Position numbers and translations under genes: made by a program
NCBI RefSeq assembly: GCF_030486405.1
Contig: NZ_CP129613.1
Coordinates: 248,001-312,000, forward strand
Direction of reading: 5' to 3'
From: Mycolicibacterium sp. HK-90
GTDB lineage: Bacteria; Actinomycetota; Actinomycetes; Mycobacteriales; Mycobacteriaceae
Length of the DNA stretch: 64,000 nucleotides
Notes under the pieces: model-generated
The model's input: only the letters and a program-made list of their open reading frames with translations
Database searches by the model: none
What the model was told of the DNA's origin: nothing
Shown here: one piece after another, positions 50,670 to 59,647 of the stretch
Layout: each line of letters opens with the position of its first letter
Position numbering within the stretch: position 1 is the stretch's first letter

Positions 50670-50708
50670 CGGAAATTCGGCGTTATCGCATCAGAAACCG
50701 TAGTCTCG
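50652..50708. repeat. Intergenic hairpin repeat, family A copy 2
   Basis: 14-base perfect arms CGAGACTACGGTTT (50652-50665) and AAACCGTAGTCTCG (50695-50708), 29-base loop. It shares its arms, and ATTC-GGCG in the loop, with the element at 46193. It spans the VWA stop codon and the gap to the convergent FAD oxidase. Confidence 0.7.
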
Positions 50709-50715
50709 CCGCGGA

Positions 50716-52089
50716 TCAGCGCAGCACAGCGCCCGGATTCAGGATGCCGTGCGGATCCAGCGCGTCCTTGATCCGGCGGGTCAACGCCATCACGTCCTCG
50801 CCGAGTTGCATCGGCAGCCAGTCCCGCTTGAGCCGGCCGACGCCGTGCTCGCCGGTGATGGTGCCGCCCAGGGCGATCGCCAACTCCATCACCCTGGCGA
50901 ATGCCATCTCGGCACGGGCGCTCATATCCGGGTCGTCGGCGTCGAAAACCACCACCGGGTGGGTGTTTCCGTCGCCGGCGTGCGCGACGACGCAGATCAG
51001 CACGTCGCAGTCCTCGGCGATGCGCTTGATACCGGCCACCAACTCTGGCAGTACAGGTATCGGCACCGTGACATCCTCGAGCAGCAGCGTGCCCAGCTGC
51101 ATCAGGGCCAGACCGACCAGACGGCGGGCCGCGGTGAACCCCGCCCCCTCCTCGGGATCGTCGGTCGCGAAAACCTCAGTGGCACCTGAGGTCTCGCAGG
51201 CAGCCACGATGTGGGCGATCTCCTCCTGGGCCGCACCAGGCGCATCCGACTGGACCAGCAGCAGTGCCTGCGCCGCTCGATCCAGACCCATCCGGCTGTA
51301 GTCCTCGACCGCGTTGATGCTGGCGTGGTCCATCAGTTCCAACATCGCGGGTCGAACCTTGGCGGTGATCGCCACCACCGCATCGGCGGCGTCCTGGACC
51401 GAGGCGAACACCGCGACCACCGTCGAGGCCGGGGGCTGGGCCGGGATCAACCGCAGTGTGAGCTCGGTGATCACCCCGAGAATGCCTTCGGAGCCGACGA
51501 ACAGTTTCGTCAACGACAGTCCGGCAACGTCTTTCAGGCGTGGACCACCCAGCCGGAAGGCGGTCCCGTCGGCCAGCACCACCTCCATGCCCAGGACGTA
51601 ATCACTGGTGACGCCGTACTTCACACAGCACAGGCCGCCGGCGTTGGTTGCCGCGTTTCCGCCGATCGAGGAGATCTCGACCGAGGCAGGATCGGGTGGG
51701 TACCAGAGCCCATGCTCGGCGGCGGCGCGCTTCACCTCGGAGTTCAGCAGACCGGGCTGCACCACCGCGGTGCGGTTGGCGGTGTCGATCCGGATCTGAC
51801 GCATCCGTTCGGTGCTCAGGATGATGCCGCCGTCGACGGCATTGGCACCGCCCGAGAGGCCGGAGCCCGCACCCCTGGGAACCACCGCGACGCCATGCGT
51901 GCTCGCCCAGCGCAGCACGGCCTGCACGTCCTCGGTGCTGCCGACCCGGACGACGGCGCGGGGCAGGCCTGCCTTCGGGTCGGCCGCGGCGTCGCGGCGA
52001 TACCCTTCGATCACCGCGGGATCGGTGAGCACCGCACCGTCCGGCAGTTCGGCGGCCAGTGTGGCGATCTCGGTGTCCGGCGCGGACAT
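50716..52089 (-). CDS. FAD-linked oxidase (GlcD/D-2-hydroxyacid dehydrogenase-like)
   Basis: A 457-residue VAO-type flavoprotein: PCMH FAD-binding domain (about 35-215) with VVPRGAGSGLSGGANAVDGG and SIGGNAATNAGGLCCVKYG, and a C-terminal substrate domain with HAGDGNTHPVVVFD and TGEHGVGRLKR. Relatives oxidise glycolate, D-lactate or other 2-hydroxy acids. It lies alone, 10 bases right of the lipO stop and reading the same way, so it could be the distal gene of the lipO operon. Confidence 0.92.
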   Translation of the reverse strand: MSAPDTEIATLAAELPDGAVLTDPAVIEGYRRDAAADPKAGLPRAVVRVGSTEDVQAVLRWASTHGVAVVPRGAGSGLSGGANAVDGGIILSTERMRQIRIDTANRTAVVQPGLLNSEVKRAAAEHGLWYPPDPASVEISSIGGNAATNAGGLCCVKYGVTSDYVLGMEVVLADGTAFRLGGPRLKDVAGLSLTKLFVGSEGILGVITELTLRLIPAQPPASTVVAVFASVQDAADAVVAITAKVRPAMLELMDHASINAVEDYSRMGLDRAAQALLLVQSDAPGAAQEEIAHIVAACETSGATEVFATDDPEEGAGFTAARRLVGLALMQLGTLLLEDVTVPIPVLPELVAGIKRIAEDCDVLICVVAHAGDGNTHPVVVFDADDPDMSARAEMAFARVMELAIALGGTITGEHGVGRLKRDWLPMQLGEDVMALTRRIKDALDPHGILNPGAVLR

Positions 52090-52099
52090 CTGAGAAATT

Positions 52100-53371
52100 C
52101 TAGTAACCGGACGCGACGTCGTCGTCCGATTCGTCCCCTCCGAGGACTGTGGTGTTCTGCGCCCTGACCCGGGCCCAGTTCAGGAACTCGGAGACGGCAT
52201 CGGCGGTGTAGTGCCCGCGAGGTGAGCCGAAGATGTCGAATGCGTGCTGGGCGTGCGGAATCTCGGCGTAAATCACCGGGGAATTCGACACCTCTCGTAG
52301 CGCCTTGACGAACTCACGACCTTCACGCACCGGGATCAGCGAGTCGTTGACCCCGTGCAGCACGAAGAACGGTGGCGCATCGGGGTGTACCAGCGTGATC
52401 GGTGAGGCGTCCTTGTAGACCTGATCGTTGCCGTCCAGCGGCAGCTTGACGATGAGTCGCTCGAGAATCTCGACGAACTCCTGGCGCCCGGCACCGGTGG
52501 TGCTGAACCAGTCGTAACGGCCGTATACGGGCACCGCGGCGGCCACCGAGGTGTCGGCGTCCTCGAAACCCGGCTGCCACTTGGGGTCGTTCGGGGTCAG
52601 TGCGGCCAGCGCGGTCAGATGTCCGCCCGCCGAACCGCCGGTGATGCACACCGCGTCCGGGTCGCCGCCGTACTCCGCGATGTTGGCCTTCACCCAGGCC
52701 AGCGCCTGCTTCACGTCGATGATGTGGTTGGGCCACGGGTGTCGGGGGCTGATCCGGTAGCCGATCGACACGCAGATCCAACCTTGCTCGGCCAGGTGGC
52801 TCATCAGTGGATAGGACTGCGGCCGGCGCATGCCGATCATCCAGGCCCCGCCCGGCACCTGCAGCAGCACCGGGGCCTTGCCGTCGCGCGGCAGGTCCGG
52901 GCGCATCCAGATGTCGGCCAGGTTGGCCCGATGGGGGCCGTAATGCACCGTCTTGCGCGCATAGCGGCGTCGGCTCATCGAGGTGGAGTACACCTCGCCG
53001 CGTCGCAGGGGGCGCAGAGCCGACGGATACTCGTCGGCCAGCGCCTCGCGCACCGGATCTTCGAAGTAGGGCCGAGATTGCACACCGCGACGGTGCACCA
53101 GCACCAGCAGTGCCCAGGAAATCGCTTTGAGCAGCAGGGAGATTCGGCCGCTCGTCGACCGGTAATCGCCACGGACGCCGCGACGCAGTGCATCGAGGGC
53201 CGACCCGGTGATCACCAGTGGTGCATTCTCGGAGGTCGGCCAGCCGAAGGCGAAGGCCAGGATGGTGCTGTAGCCCCTGCGTCCGATCGGTTTCACTGCG
53301 TTGGCAGCGTTGAGGAGCTCGACAGCGGCAAGGAGCAGCCGCCCTCTTAGTCCAGGATGGCGGTCAGCCAT
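52100..53371 (-). CDS. lipO: Alpha/beta hydrolase, LipO-type esterase
   Basis: A 423-residue esterase: VPGGAWMIGMR (oxyanion), GGSAGGHLTALAAL (nucleophile Ser), Asp in GVNDSLIP and His in HAQHAFD. It carries a ~120-residue N-terminal extension with hydrophobic stretches, as in LipO/LipQ proteins. It is the third gene of acyltransferase-fadD12-lipO, the arrangement of Rv1428c-Rv1427c-Rv1426c, and overlaps fadD12 by 8 bases. A KstR-type operator precedes the set, so cholesterol/sterol control is plausible. Natural substrate unknown. Confidence 0.88.
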   Translation of the reverse strand: MADRHPGLRGRLLLAAVELLNAANAVKPIGRRGYSTILAFAFGWPTSENAPLVITGSALDALRRGVRGDYRSTSGRISLLLKAISWALLVLVHRRGVQSRPYFEDPVREALADEYPSALRPLRRGEVYSTSMSRRRYARKTVHYGPHRANLADIWMRPDLPRDGKAPVLLQVPGGAWMIGMRRPQSYPLMSHLAEQGWICVSIGYRISPRHPWPNHIIDVKQALAWVKANIAEYGGDPDAVCITGGSAGGHLTALAALTPNDPKWQPGFEDADTSVAAAVPVYGRYDWFSTTGAGRQEFVEILERLIVKLPLDGNDQVYKDASPITLVHPDAPPFFVLHGVNDSLIPVREGREFVKALREVSNSPVIYAEIPHAQHAFDIFGSPRGHYTADAVSEFLNWARVRAQNTTVLGGDESDDDVASGY

Positions 53372-55010
53372 TCACCTTCTCCTGCAGCTGGCGTCGGTCG
53401 ATCTTGCCGGTGCTGTTGCGCGGCAACGCATCGAGCACGGTGATCTCCCGCGGCACTTTGTAATTGGCGAGGTTCTCTCGAACATACGCTTTCAAATCTT
53501 CGGGAGTGGCCTGGCTGTCGGAGCCGGACAGCACCACGAATGCGACAAGCCGCTGCCCGTACTGCGCGTCGTCGACACCGATCACCGCGGCCTCGCCGAC
53601 CTCGGGATGGCCGGCCAGGACCTTCTCCACCTCGATCGGGTACACGTTCTCGCCGCCGGAGACGATCATCTCGTCGTCGCGTCCCACCACGAACAACCGG
53701 CCGGCCTCATCCAGGTAGCCGACATCGCCCGAGGACATGAAGCCCTCGTGGAAATCCTTCGTGGCGCCGGAGGTGTAGCCGTCGAACTGCGTCGAGTTGC
53801 GCACGTAGATGGTGCCCACCTCGCGGGTGGGGACCTGCTTGAACTCCGAATCCAGGATGCGAATCTCGGTGCCCTCCGCGGGTTTACCGGCAGTATCCGG
53901 TGCGGCCCGCAGGTCGGCGGGCGTCGCGGTCGCGATCATGCCGGCCTCGGTGGCGTTGTAGTTGTTGTAGATGATGTCGCCGAACCGGTCCATGAATGCG
54001 GTGACGACATCGGGACGCATGCGTGATCCCGATGCCGCGGCGAACCGCAGCGAGCGGCCGTCGTAGCGGTTCAGCACGTTCTCGGGCAGATCCATGATCC
54101 GGTCGAACATCACCGGCACCACACACAGGCCCCTCGCCCGGTGCCGGTCGACCAGCTCGAGCGTGGCCTCCGGGTCGAACTTGCGCCGGGTGACGATGGT
54201 GCAGGCCATCGACGCCGCGAAGGCCAGCTGGGAGAAGCCCCAGGCGTGAAACATCGGCGCCACGATCACCACCCGCTCCTCGGCGTGCCACGGGGTGCGA
54301 TCGAGGATCGCCTTGAGCACCTCGGGGCCACCACCGGAATGCTTGGCGCCCTTGGGAGTTCCCGTCGTGCCCGAGGTCAGCAGGATCACCTTGCTCTTCT
54401 CGGTCGAGCGCGCAGGCTCCTTGCCGCGGTGTTCCTCGACGAGCTTGGCGACCGTGACGTCGTGGCTGAAGGTGTCGGTCCAGGCGACGATCCGCGCGGT
54501 GTTCGGACGCTCGGCAAGTGCTTGATCGAGAGTGCCGGTGAACTCTTCGTCGTAGATGACGGCGTCGACCGCTTCGCGGTTGACCACCTCGGCCAGCGCC
54601 GGGCCGGCGAACGACGTGTTGAGCAGCAGCACGTCGGCACCGATGCGATTGGCGGCGATCAGCGACAGCACGAAGCCGCGGTGATTGCGGGCCATGATGC
54701 CCAGCACCTTCGGCTCACCACCCGGCAGCGCCTGCAATCCGGCGGCCAAGGCGTCGGCCTGCTGGTCGACCTGCTGCCAGGTCAGGGTGCCGAGCTCGTC
54801 GACCAGGCCGGGCCGGTTCGGGCAACGCTGCGCGGACGCCGCGAAACCCGAAGTGACGCCCATGTTCTCGCGGGCCATCGCGGCGCCGATGCGCAGGTAT
54901 TTGTCCGGGCGCATCACTGCGAGTACTCCGGCCCGGCGCATCGTGGCGACCAGGCCTGCGGTGTCGACCACTCGATCCAGCGGCCCGGTCAGCAGTTCAA
55001 GCGGATTCAC
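53364..55010 (-). CDS. fadD12: Fatty-acyl-CoA synthetase, FadD12-like
   Basis: A 548-residue AMP-dependent ligase with LLTSGTTGTPKGAKH, YNATEAGMIATATPAD, GYLDEAGRLFVVGRDDEM and the C-terminal PRNSTGKIDRR. N-terminus typical of long-chain FadDs with a short hydrophobic lead. Synteny with the acyltransferase upstream (6-base gap) and lipO downstream matches Rv1427c. Together they suggest acyl activation, acyl transfer and hydrolysis on one lipid pathway. Confidence 0.9.
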   Translation of the reverse strand: MNPLELLTGPLDRVVDTAGLVATMRRAGVLAVMRPDKYLRIGAAMARENMGVTSGFAASAQRCPNRPGLVDELGTLTWQQVDQQADALAAGLQALPGGEPKVLGIMARNHRGFVLSLIAANRIGADVLLLNTSFAGPALAEVVNREAVDAVIYDEEFTGTLDQALAERPNTARIVAWTDTFSHDVTVAKLVEEHRGKEPARSTEKSKVILLTSGTTGTPKGAKHSGGGPEVLKAILDRTPWHAEERVVIVAPMFHAWGFSQLAFAASMACTIVTRRKFDPEATLELVDRHRARGLCVVPVMFDRIMDLPENVLNRYDGRSLRFAAASGSRMRPDVVTAFMDRFGDIIYNNYNATEAGMIATATPADLRAAPDTAGKPAEGTEIRILDSEFKQVPTREVGTIYVRNSTQFDGYTSGATKDFHEGFMSSGDVGYLDEAGRLFVVGRDDEMIVSGGENVYPIEVEKVLAGHPEVGEAAVIGVDDAQYGQRLVAFVVLSGSDSQATPEDLKAYVRENLANYKVPREITVLDALPRNSTGKIDRRQLQEKVNG

Positions 55011-55016
55011 CGGCGG

Positions 55017-55826
55017 TCAGCCGATCACCGGGAAACGGCGCTCTTCGGCCAGCTCGTCCAAGGCGCGCTGCATGACTCGGCGGACATGCGCGTCGACCTC
55101 GTCGATGTCGGGGTTCTCACCGAACTCGGCTTCGATGTCGATCGGCGGCAGCGTCGTCATCACGATCTTGGACGGCAAGGGCACATTGAGCGGCAGGACC
55201 GCCGACAGGCCGAATGGGAAGCCGAACGACACCGGCACGATCTTGGTGCGGGCCATCCGAGCGATCGGGCCGAGAGCCTTGGCGATCTCGGTGCCGCGGG
55301 ACAGGAACAGTTGGGTCTCCTGGCCGCCGATACCGACCATGGGCACGATCGGCACGCCGGCGTTGATCGCGGCCTTGATGTAACCGGTGCGCCCGGCGAA
55401 GTCGATCTTGTTCGCCGACAAGGTCGGGCGGTACACGTCATAGTCGCCGCCGGGGAACACCACGACCACGCCGCCCGACCGCAATGCCTCGTCGGCGTTC
55501 TCGTGGTTGGCCCGGATGAAGCCGGTCTTCTTGAAGAAGGCCGCGGTCGGGCCGGTCATCAGCATGTCGTGGCTGAGGGTGTACACCGGGCGCTCGAAAC
55601 CGAACTTCTCGTAGAAGCCCGTCGCGAACACCGGCACGTCCAGCGCGAACAGGCCGCCCGAATGGTTCGACACCACCAGCGCGCCGCCGTTGGGGAAACT
55701 GTCCAGCCCGCGCACCTCGGCGCGGTGGTAGCCCTTGATCAGTGGCCGCAGGAAGCCCATGACCTTCTCGGTGAGGCCCGGATCCCACTTGGTGATTTCG
55801 GACGGGTCGATGTCGGTCGCGGCCAC
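55017..55826 (-). CDS. Acyltransferase (PlsC/DGAT-like, Rv1428c-type)
   Basis: A 269-residue membrane-associated acyltransferase: VVSNHSGGLFALDVPVF holds the His-containing acceptor motif and FPGGDYDVYRP the second conserved block. It is the first gene of the operon, preceded by a perfect KstR consensus 20 bases before its start. It probably transfers an acyl group from the CoA made by FadD12 to a glycerol- or sterol-like acceptor. The acceptor is not known. Confidence 0.87.
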   Translation of the reverse strand: MAATDIDPSEITKWDPGLTEKVMGFLRPLIKGYHRAEVRGLDSFPNGGALVVSNHSGGLFALDVPVFATGFYEKFGFERPVYTLSHDMLMTGPTAAFFKKTGFIRANHENADEALRSGGVVVVFPGGDYDVYRPTLSANKIDFAGRTGYIKAAINAGVPIVPMVGIGGQETQLFLSRGTEIAKALGPIARMARTKIVPVSFGFPFGLSAVLPLNVPLPSKIVMTTLPPIDIEAEFGENPDIDEVDAHVRRVMQRALDELAEERRFPVIG

Positions 55827-55845
55827 AGGGTCCCCCTATGTGGAT

Positions 55846-55859
55846 TGGAACGTGTTCTA
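55846..55859. promoter_or_regulatory. KstR-type operator
   Basis: TGGAACGTGTTCTA matches the KstR consensus TnnAACnnGTTnnA at every fixed position. It lies 20 bases upstream of the acyltransferase-fadD12-lipO operon. KstR represses cholesterol catabolic and related lipid genes in mycobacteria and is released by cholestenoyl-CoA-type ligands. Confidence 0.8.
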
Positions 55860-55980
55860 GTTTTGCTAGTGTACCCAGGTGGAGGGTCAAAAACCCATTC
55901 GCTTCTGTGGGCCGCGGACCTACTGCCGGGTAGCTGCGGTCCATACTCTCAAAACCGCAGCTCATGCGGGCTGACATCAG

Positions 55981-56553
55981 TCAGCCGGTCAGCTCGCTGA
56001 TCTCGGCGGCGACGTTGCTCCGAGCCTGCGCTTCCCAGCGATTCCGGCCGGCGGGGGTGTGGAAGATCGGCCCGTCGAGCAACGCCGAGAGCACCCGCGC
56101 CCGCGCCGGCTTGAACACGTCGTCGGGCACCGATGCGTATTCGTCGCGCACCGCCTCGGCGTAGTCCCGGTAGCGCCCGGGGGATGCCCCGAGCACCGAC
56201 AGGTCCGCATCGCTGAGCACCGCGCCGTTGATGTCGTCGGCATCGACCTTGTGGGATTTCGTCGTCAGCACCAGCCGGGCCAGTTCGTCACAGTCCGGGG
56301 AATCGCCCAGCAATGTGCGGGCCAGTGCGGCGGAGCGTTCCTCGTTGTCGTCGCGCCCGACGTCGTAGATCGCATCGTGGAACCACGCCGCGAGTTCGAC
56401 CGTCTCCCGGTCGAAGCACAGTCCGTCGTCGGCGAGCACGCCGATCGCGTCGAGCACTTCGTGCAGGTGCGCGACGTTATGGTGCTTGCGGTGCGATTCC
56501 GACCAGCGGGCCAGCAGATCCTCCCGCAGGCGTTCGGTGAGATGTGCAGCCAT
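55981..56553 (-). CDS. HD-domain phosphohydrolase-like protein
   Basis: A 190-residue protein with the predicted-metal HD fold: ESHRKHHNVAHLHEVL (first His), LAAWFHDAIYD (HD motif) and a later conserved Asp/His set. Mycobacterial relatives are uncharacterised phosphohydrolases. ATG 56553 gives a better N-terminus (MAAHLTERL) than the longer in-frame start, which would overlap the divergent nat promoter. Function unknown. Confidence 0.8.
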   Translation of the reverse strand: MAAHLTERLREDLLARWSESHRKHHNVAHLHEVLDAIGVLADDGLCFDRETVELAAWFHDAIYDVGRDDNEERSAALARTLLGDSPDCDELARLVLTTKSHKVDADDINGAVLSDADLSVLGASPGRYRDYAEAVRDEYASVPDDVFKPARARVLSALLDGPIFHTPAGRNRWEAQARSNVAAEISELTG

Positions 56554-56612
56554 GCCTCCAGTCTCCTCCGAGGTTGACCTCAACTGCCGTTGAGGCAGCA
56601 TCATTGGCGACC

Positions 56613-57452
56613 ATGGGACTAGACCTCGCCGCCTACTTCGACCGGATCGGCCATCGCGGTTCGACGTCAGCCGACCTGAACACGCTGCGCGACGTCGTCG
56701 CCGCCCACGGCCGCTCGATCCCGTTCGAGAACCTGGATCCGCTGCTGGGCATCCCCGTGGGCGATCTCAGCGCGGAGGCGCTGTCGGACAAGCTCGTCTC
56801 CCGCCGTCGCGGTGGCTACTGCTACGAGCACAACGGCCTGCTGGGCTACGCGCTCGACGAGCTGGGGTACGGCGTCGACCGGCTGGCCGGGCGGGTGGTC
56901 TGGATGAAGGAGCCCGACGCGCCGCTGCCCGCGCTCACCCACAACGTGCTGGCCGTGACGATTCCCGGCGAGGCCGGCCGCTTCCTGGTCGACGTCGGCT
57001 TCGGTGGGCAGACGCTGTCCTCACCGATCCGGCTGCACACCGGCGCGGTGCAGCAGACTCGCCACGAGCCCTACCGACTGCTTGAGCTGCCCACCGTCCA
57101 CGGTCAGGAATACGAGCTGGCCGCACAGATCCGGGGGGCCTGGCAGCCGCTGTACCGGTTCACCACCGTGCCGCAGCCGCGCATCGACCTGGAAGTCGGA
57201 AGCTGGTATGTCTCAACGCATCCCGGCGGCATCTTCGTGGTCGGGCTGACGGCGGCACTGGTCACCGACGACGCCAGGATCAACCTGCGCGGCCGGAACC
57301 TGGCCATCCACCGCCACGGTGGCACCGAGCGCATCCGCTTCGACACCGCCGCGGAGGTCCTCGACGCCCTCACCGAGCGGTTCGGGGTGAACCTCTCCGA
57401 TCTGGACGGCGTCGATGTCGAGGCCCGGGTGGCGCAGGTGCTGGACAGCTGA
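56613..57452 (+). CDS. nat: Arylamine N-acetyltransferase
   Basis: A 279-residue NAT: the catalytic triad is Cys70 (GGYCYEHN), His110 (LTHNVL) and Asp127 (VDVGFGG), the same numbering as M. smegmatis NAT. It transfers acetyl from acetyl-CoA to arylamines and hydrazines such as isoniazid. ATG 56613 is used; the upstream GTG-like region does not fit. It is divergent from the HD gene and followed by an AraC-type regulator after 58 bases. Confidence 0.95.
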   Translation: MGLDLAAYFDRIGHRGSTSADLNTLRDVVAAHGRSIPFENLDPLLGIPVGDLSAEALSDKLVSRRRGGYCYEHNGLLGYALDELGYGVDRLAGRVVWMKEPDAPLPALTHNVLAVTIPGEAGRFLVDVGFGGQTLSSPIRLHTGAVQQTRHEPYRLLELPTVHGQEYELAAQIRGAWQPLYRFTTVPQPRIDLEVGSWYVSTHPGGIFVVGLTAALVTDDARINLRGRNLAIHRHGGTERIRFDTAAEVLDALTERFGVNLSDLDGVDVEARVAQVLDS

Positions 57453-57510
57453 GCTCGGCTACCACAGCAGGAAATGTCATGTTCCTGCAGACGGCGGACG
57501 ACCATACTCG

Positions 57511-58434
57511 GTGAACGTGGAGGTTCAACCGAACGGGCGTGACCGGCTGCGCGAACTGCTCGACGCCGTGGTCGACGACGAGAACTCGGGCGTCGGCGAC
57601 ATGGCTCGGAGCAGCTACGCCTCGGAGTTTCACTTCTCCCGCGAGGTGCGCAGGCTCACCGGGGAGCCGCCGGCGGCACTGCGCCGGCGCATCATGCTGG
57701 AGCGGGCGGCCTGGCGGTTGCAGCAGGGCGCCGGGGTGGCGGAGGTGGCCGACGCCGAGGGGTGGTCGTCGGCGGAGGTGTTCTCCCGGGCGTTCCGCCG
57801 GGCATTCGGGGTGCCGCCGTCGCGGGCCGATGATGTGGGGTTCCGGCTGACCGCTCCCAACGGGGTGCACTTCCATCCGCCTCAATCGCTGTGGTGCGAC
57901 GCCGATCCGGGTGAGAGCGCCGGCCCGGATATCGCCCAGTTCATGCTCGTGCACGATGTCGCCGACACCGAGTATCTGATCGGCGCCGCGGAACGTCTCT
58001 CCGAACAGCAATGGGCACAGGAGGTTTCACCCGGGCAGGTGGTTCTCGACTGGGACGGTCCCGAACCCAGCGTGGCCGCGGTGCTCGGGGCGATCGTGTG
58101 GACCAAAGAGGTGTGGCTGGCCACCATCGAAGGCCGGGACTTCCCGTCGCGGGCGACCACCAGTCAGACGACGGCCGAACAGCTCGCCGCGCACCACCGT
58201 GTCATCGGCAAGCGCTGGACCACGCTGATCTCCGAGTACTCGGCAGCGGGACGGCTGGGCGACACCGTGATCGACGCCCTGTGCGATCCGCCGGAATCCT
58301 TTCAGCTGTACGGGATCATCGCGCACGTGCTGACCTACTCGGCGCACCGGCGAGCACTTGCCAGGGGCATGTTGGCCCGCCACGGTGTCGACACCGACCG
58401 GGGCGACCCATTGGAATGGATGAGGAGGGACTGA
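57511..58434 (+). CDS. AraC-type HTH plus DinB-like domain protein
   Basis: A 307-residue protein whose N-terminal ~105 residues form a double HTH of AraC type (SYASEFHFSREVRRLTGEPP, WSSAEVFSRAFRRAFGVPP), followed by a DinB-like four-helix bundle (about 130-305: AAERLSEQQWAQEVSPGQVV, LGAIVWTKEVWLATIEGRDFP, IIAHVLTYSAHRRALARGML with metal-type His). GTG start at 57511. It overlaps nothing and is followed by a DHFR-like reductase 3 bases later, so likely controls or co-acts with it. Confidence 0.87.
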   Translation: MNVEVQPNGRDRLRELLDAVVDDENSGVGDMARSSYASEFHFSREVRRLTGEPPAALRRRIMLERAAWRLQQGAGVAEVADAEGWSSAEVFSRAFRRAFGVPPSRADDVGFRLTAPNGVHFHPPQSLWCDADPGESAGPDIAQFMLVHDVADTEYLIGAAERLSEQQWAQEVSPGQVVLDWDGPEPSVAAVLGAIVWTKEVWLATIEGRDFPSRATTSQTTAEQLAAHHRVIGKRWTTLISEYSAAGRLGDTVIDALCDPPESFQLYGIIAHVLTYSAHRRALARGMLARHGVDTDRGDPLEWMRRD

Positions 58435-58437
58435 ACG

Positions 58438-58971
58438 GTGAAAACCGTGTATTACACCGCATCGAGCCTGGACGGGTTCATCGTGGACGCCGAGGGCAGT
58501 CTGGACTGGTTGATTTCGCGGGACATCGACCAGGATGGCCCCTTCGGTTACGACGAGTTCATCAAAACCATTGGCGCACTGGCGATGGGGTCGACGACGT
58601 ACGAGTGGATCGTCCAGAATCACCCCGGCGAGTGGATGTATGAGCAGCCGGCCTGGGTGCTGACCCACCGCCCGGAGATCATCGCCGCCGAGCATCCGGT
58701 GCAGGTGTTCTCCGGCGATATCGCCGAACTGCACGCCAAGCTGGTGGCGGCCGCGGCGGGCAAGGACGTCTGGGTGATCGGCGGCGGCGACGTCGCCGCC
58801 CAGTTCGCCACGGCCGGGCTGATCGACGAGATGATCGTCAGCTACGCCCCGTGCTCGTTGGGCGAAGGCGCCCCGGTGCTGCCGGTTCGGTCCGAATGGG
58901 TCTTGGCGGAATCGGCGTCCAACGGCGAATTCCTGTGTGCCCGCTGGGTGCGGGCGCAGACTGCCGGCTGA
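58438..58971 (+). CDS. Dihydrofolate reductase-like / RibD C-terminal domain protein
   Basis: A 177-residue reductase with the DHFR/RibD fold: YYTASSLDGFIVDAEG at the N-terminus, MGSTTYEWIV, and VWVIGGGDVAAQF as the NADPH-binding Gly-rich loop. It starts (GTG) 3 bases after the AraC/DinB gene and is co-transcribed. Substrate unknown; such proteins are often found with DinB or AraC genes. Confidence 0.88.
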   Translation: MKTVYYTASSLDGFIVDAEGSLDWLISRDIDQDGPFGYDEFIKTIGALAMGSTTYEWIVQNHPGEWMYEQPAWVLTHRPEIIAAEHPVQVFSGDIAELHAKLVAAAAGKDVWVIGGGDVAAQFATAGLIDEMIVSYAPCSLGEGAPVLPVRSEWVLAESASNGEFLCARWVRAQTAG

Positions 58972-58981
58972 GCCGGAGCGC

Positions 58982-59110
58982 TCAGGCCACCCGGTCGTGC
59001 AGGAACTGCGAGGAACAGCGCAGCAACATCCTTGGAGTGATCGGGGCCTGTGGTGTCCGGACCCGACGGGTGAACCGGTGACCGGCGAGGTTGAGCTCAA
59101 CGACCCACAT
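58982..59110 (-). CDS. Candidate small protein (42 aa)
   Basis: An open frame on the minus strand that reads MWVVELNLAGHRFTRRVRTP and ends SSQFLHDRVA. Its third codon positions are strongly G/C, unlike random sequence, and it fills an otherwise geneless gap of 373 bases. There is an AAAAGG-type ribosome-binding site. It is Arg-rich and basic; no family is recognised. Translation is unproven. Confidence 0.35.
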   Translation of the reverse strand: MWVVELNLAGHRFTRRVRTPQAPITPRMLLRCSSQFLHDRVA

Positions 59111-59288
59111 CGCGCACCGCCTTTTCTCTGTCGTCGACCATTGACCATCGATGGAATCCTCGCGTGGTGTCGAGTATTCAACGACGGTGCATGCCTATCG
59201 GAGACGGGCGGGTTAACGGACGCTGAACAGGTTGCCGAGAGGCATTGCGATACATCAAACGCTCACCGAAAGGTGTGGTGGATCACGT

Positions 59289-59324
59289 GAAAGCCCCCGA
59301 AAACACCTGATTTCGGGGGCTTTC
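59289..59324. terminator. Strong hairpin terminator
   Basis: 14-base arms GAAAGCCCCCGAAA (59289-59302) and TTTCGGGGGCTTTC (59311-59324), perfect, 8-base loop. It sits just after the 59345 gene stop on that gene's strand and could also end transcription coming from the left. Confidence 0.88.
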
Positions 59325-59344
59325 GCGTCGGTTCGTCGTCGAAA

Positions 59345-59566
59345 CTAGCCCGCGGATTCCAGCGCGACCAGGGCGGCGGCGACCGCGAAGTGCTTGCTCG
59401 CACCGAGCTGGCGCACGGTCTTGATGTTGAACGCCGCGGCGAGGTGCTCGGCGTCGGCGTCGGTGACTCCGGCCAGCGCTGCCGGCGAGGCGTCCAGGAT
59501 TTCCTTGAGCGACTTGTCCTCGTAGGCCTTGTCGAGCGACTTGGCCAGATCAACGGAAACTGCCAC
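59345..59566 (-). CDS. Small conserved hypothetical protein (HhH-like)
   Basis: A 73-residue protein: the segment ILDASPAALAGVTDADAEHL followed by FNIKTVRQLGASKHFAVAAA resembles a helix-hairpin-helix unit as found in small mycobacterial proteins of unknown role. It has its own promoter gap to the left-hand ALDH terminator and a strong terminator after it, so it is a monocistronic gene. A clear GGAGG precedes the start. Confidence 0.75.
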   Translation of the reverse strand: MAVSVDLAKSLDKAYEDKSLKEILDASPAALAGVTDADAEHLAAAFNIKTVRQLGASKHFAVAAALVALESAG

Positions 59567-59647
59567 GGTTCCTCCTTGTCGTTGGGGTGCCCACCATAGT
59601 TGGCGGAACTGAACTTCGGCTGTCCAGACCGATGTGCGTGAACGCAG

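Noticed and set aside
54141..56000. 619-residue plus-strand ORF opposite fadD12 and the acyltransferase
   Set aside because: Composition of a shadow frame, and the opposite strand carries the complete motifs of two enzymes plus the KstR site.
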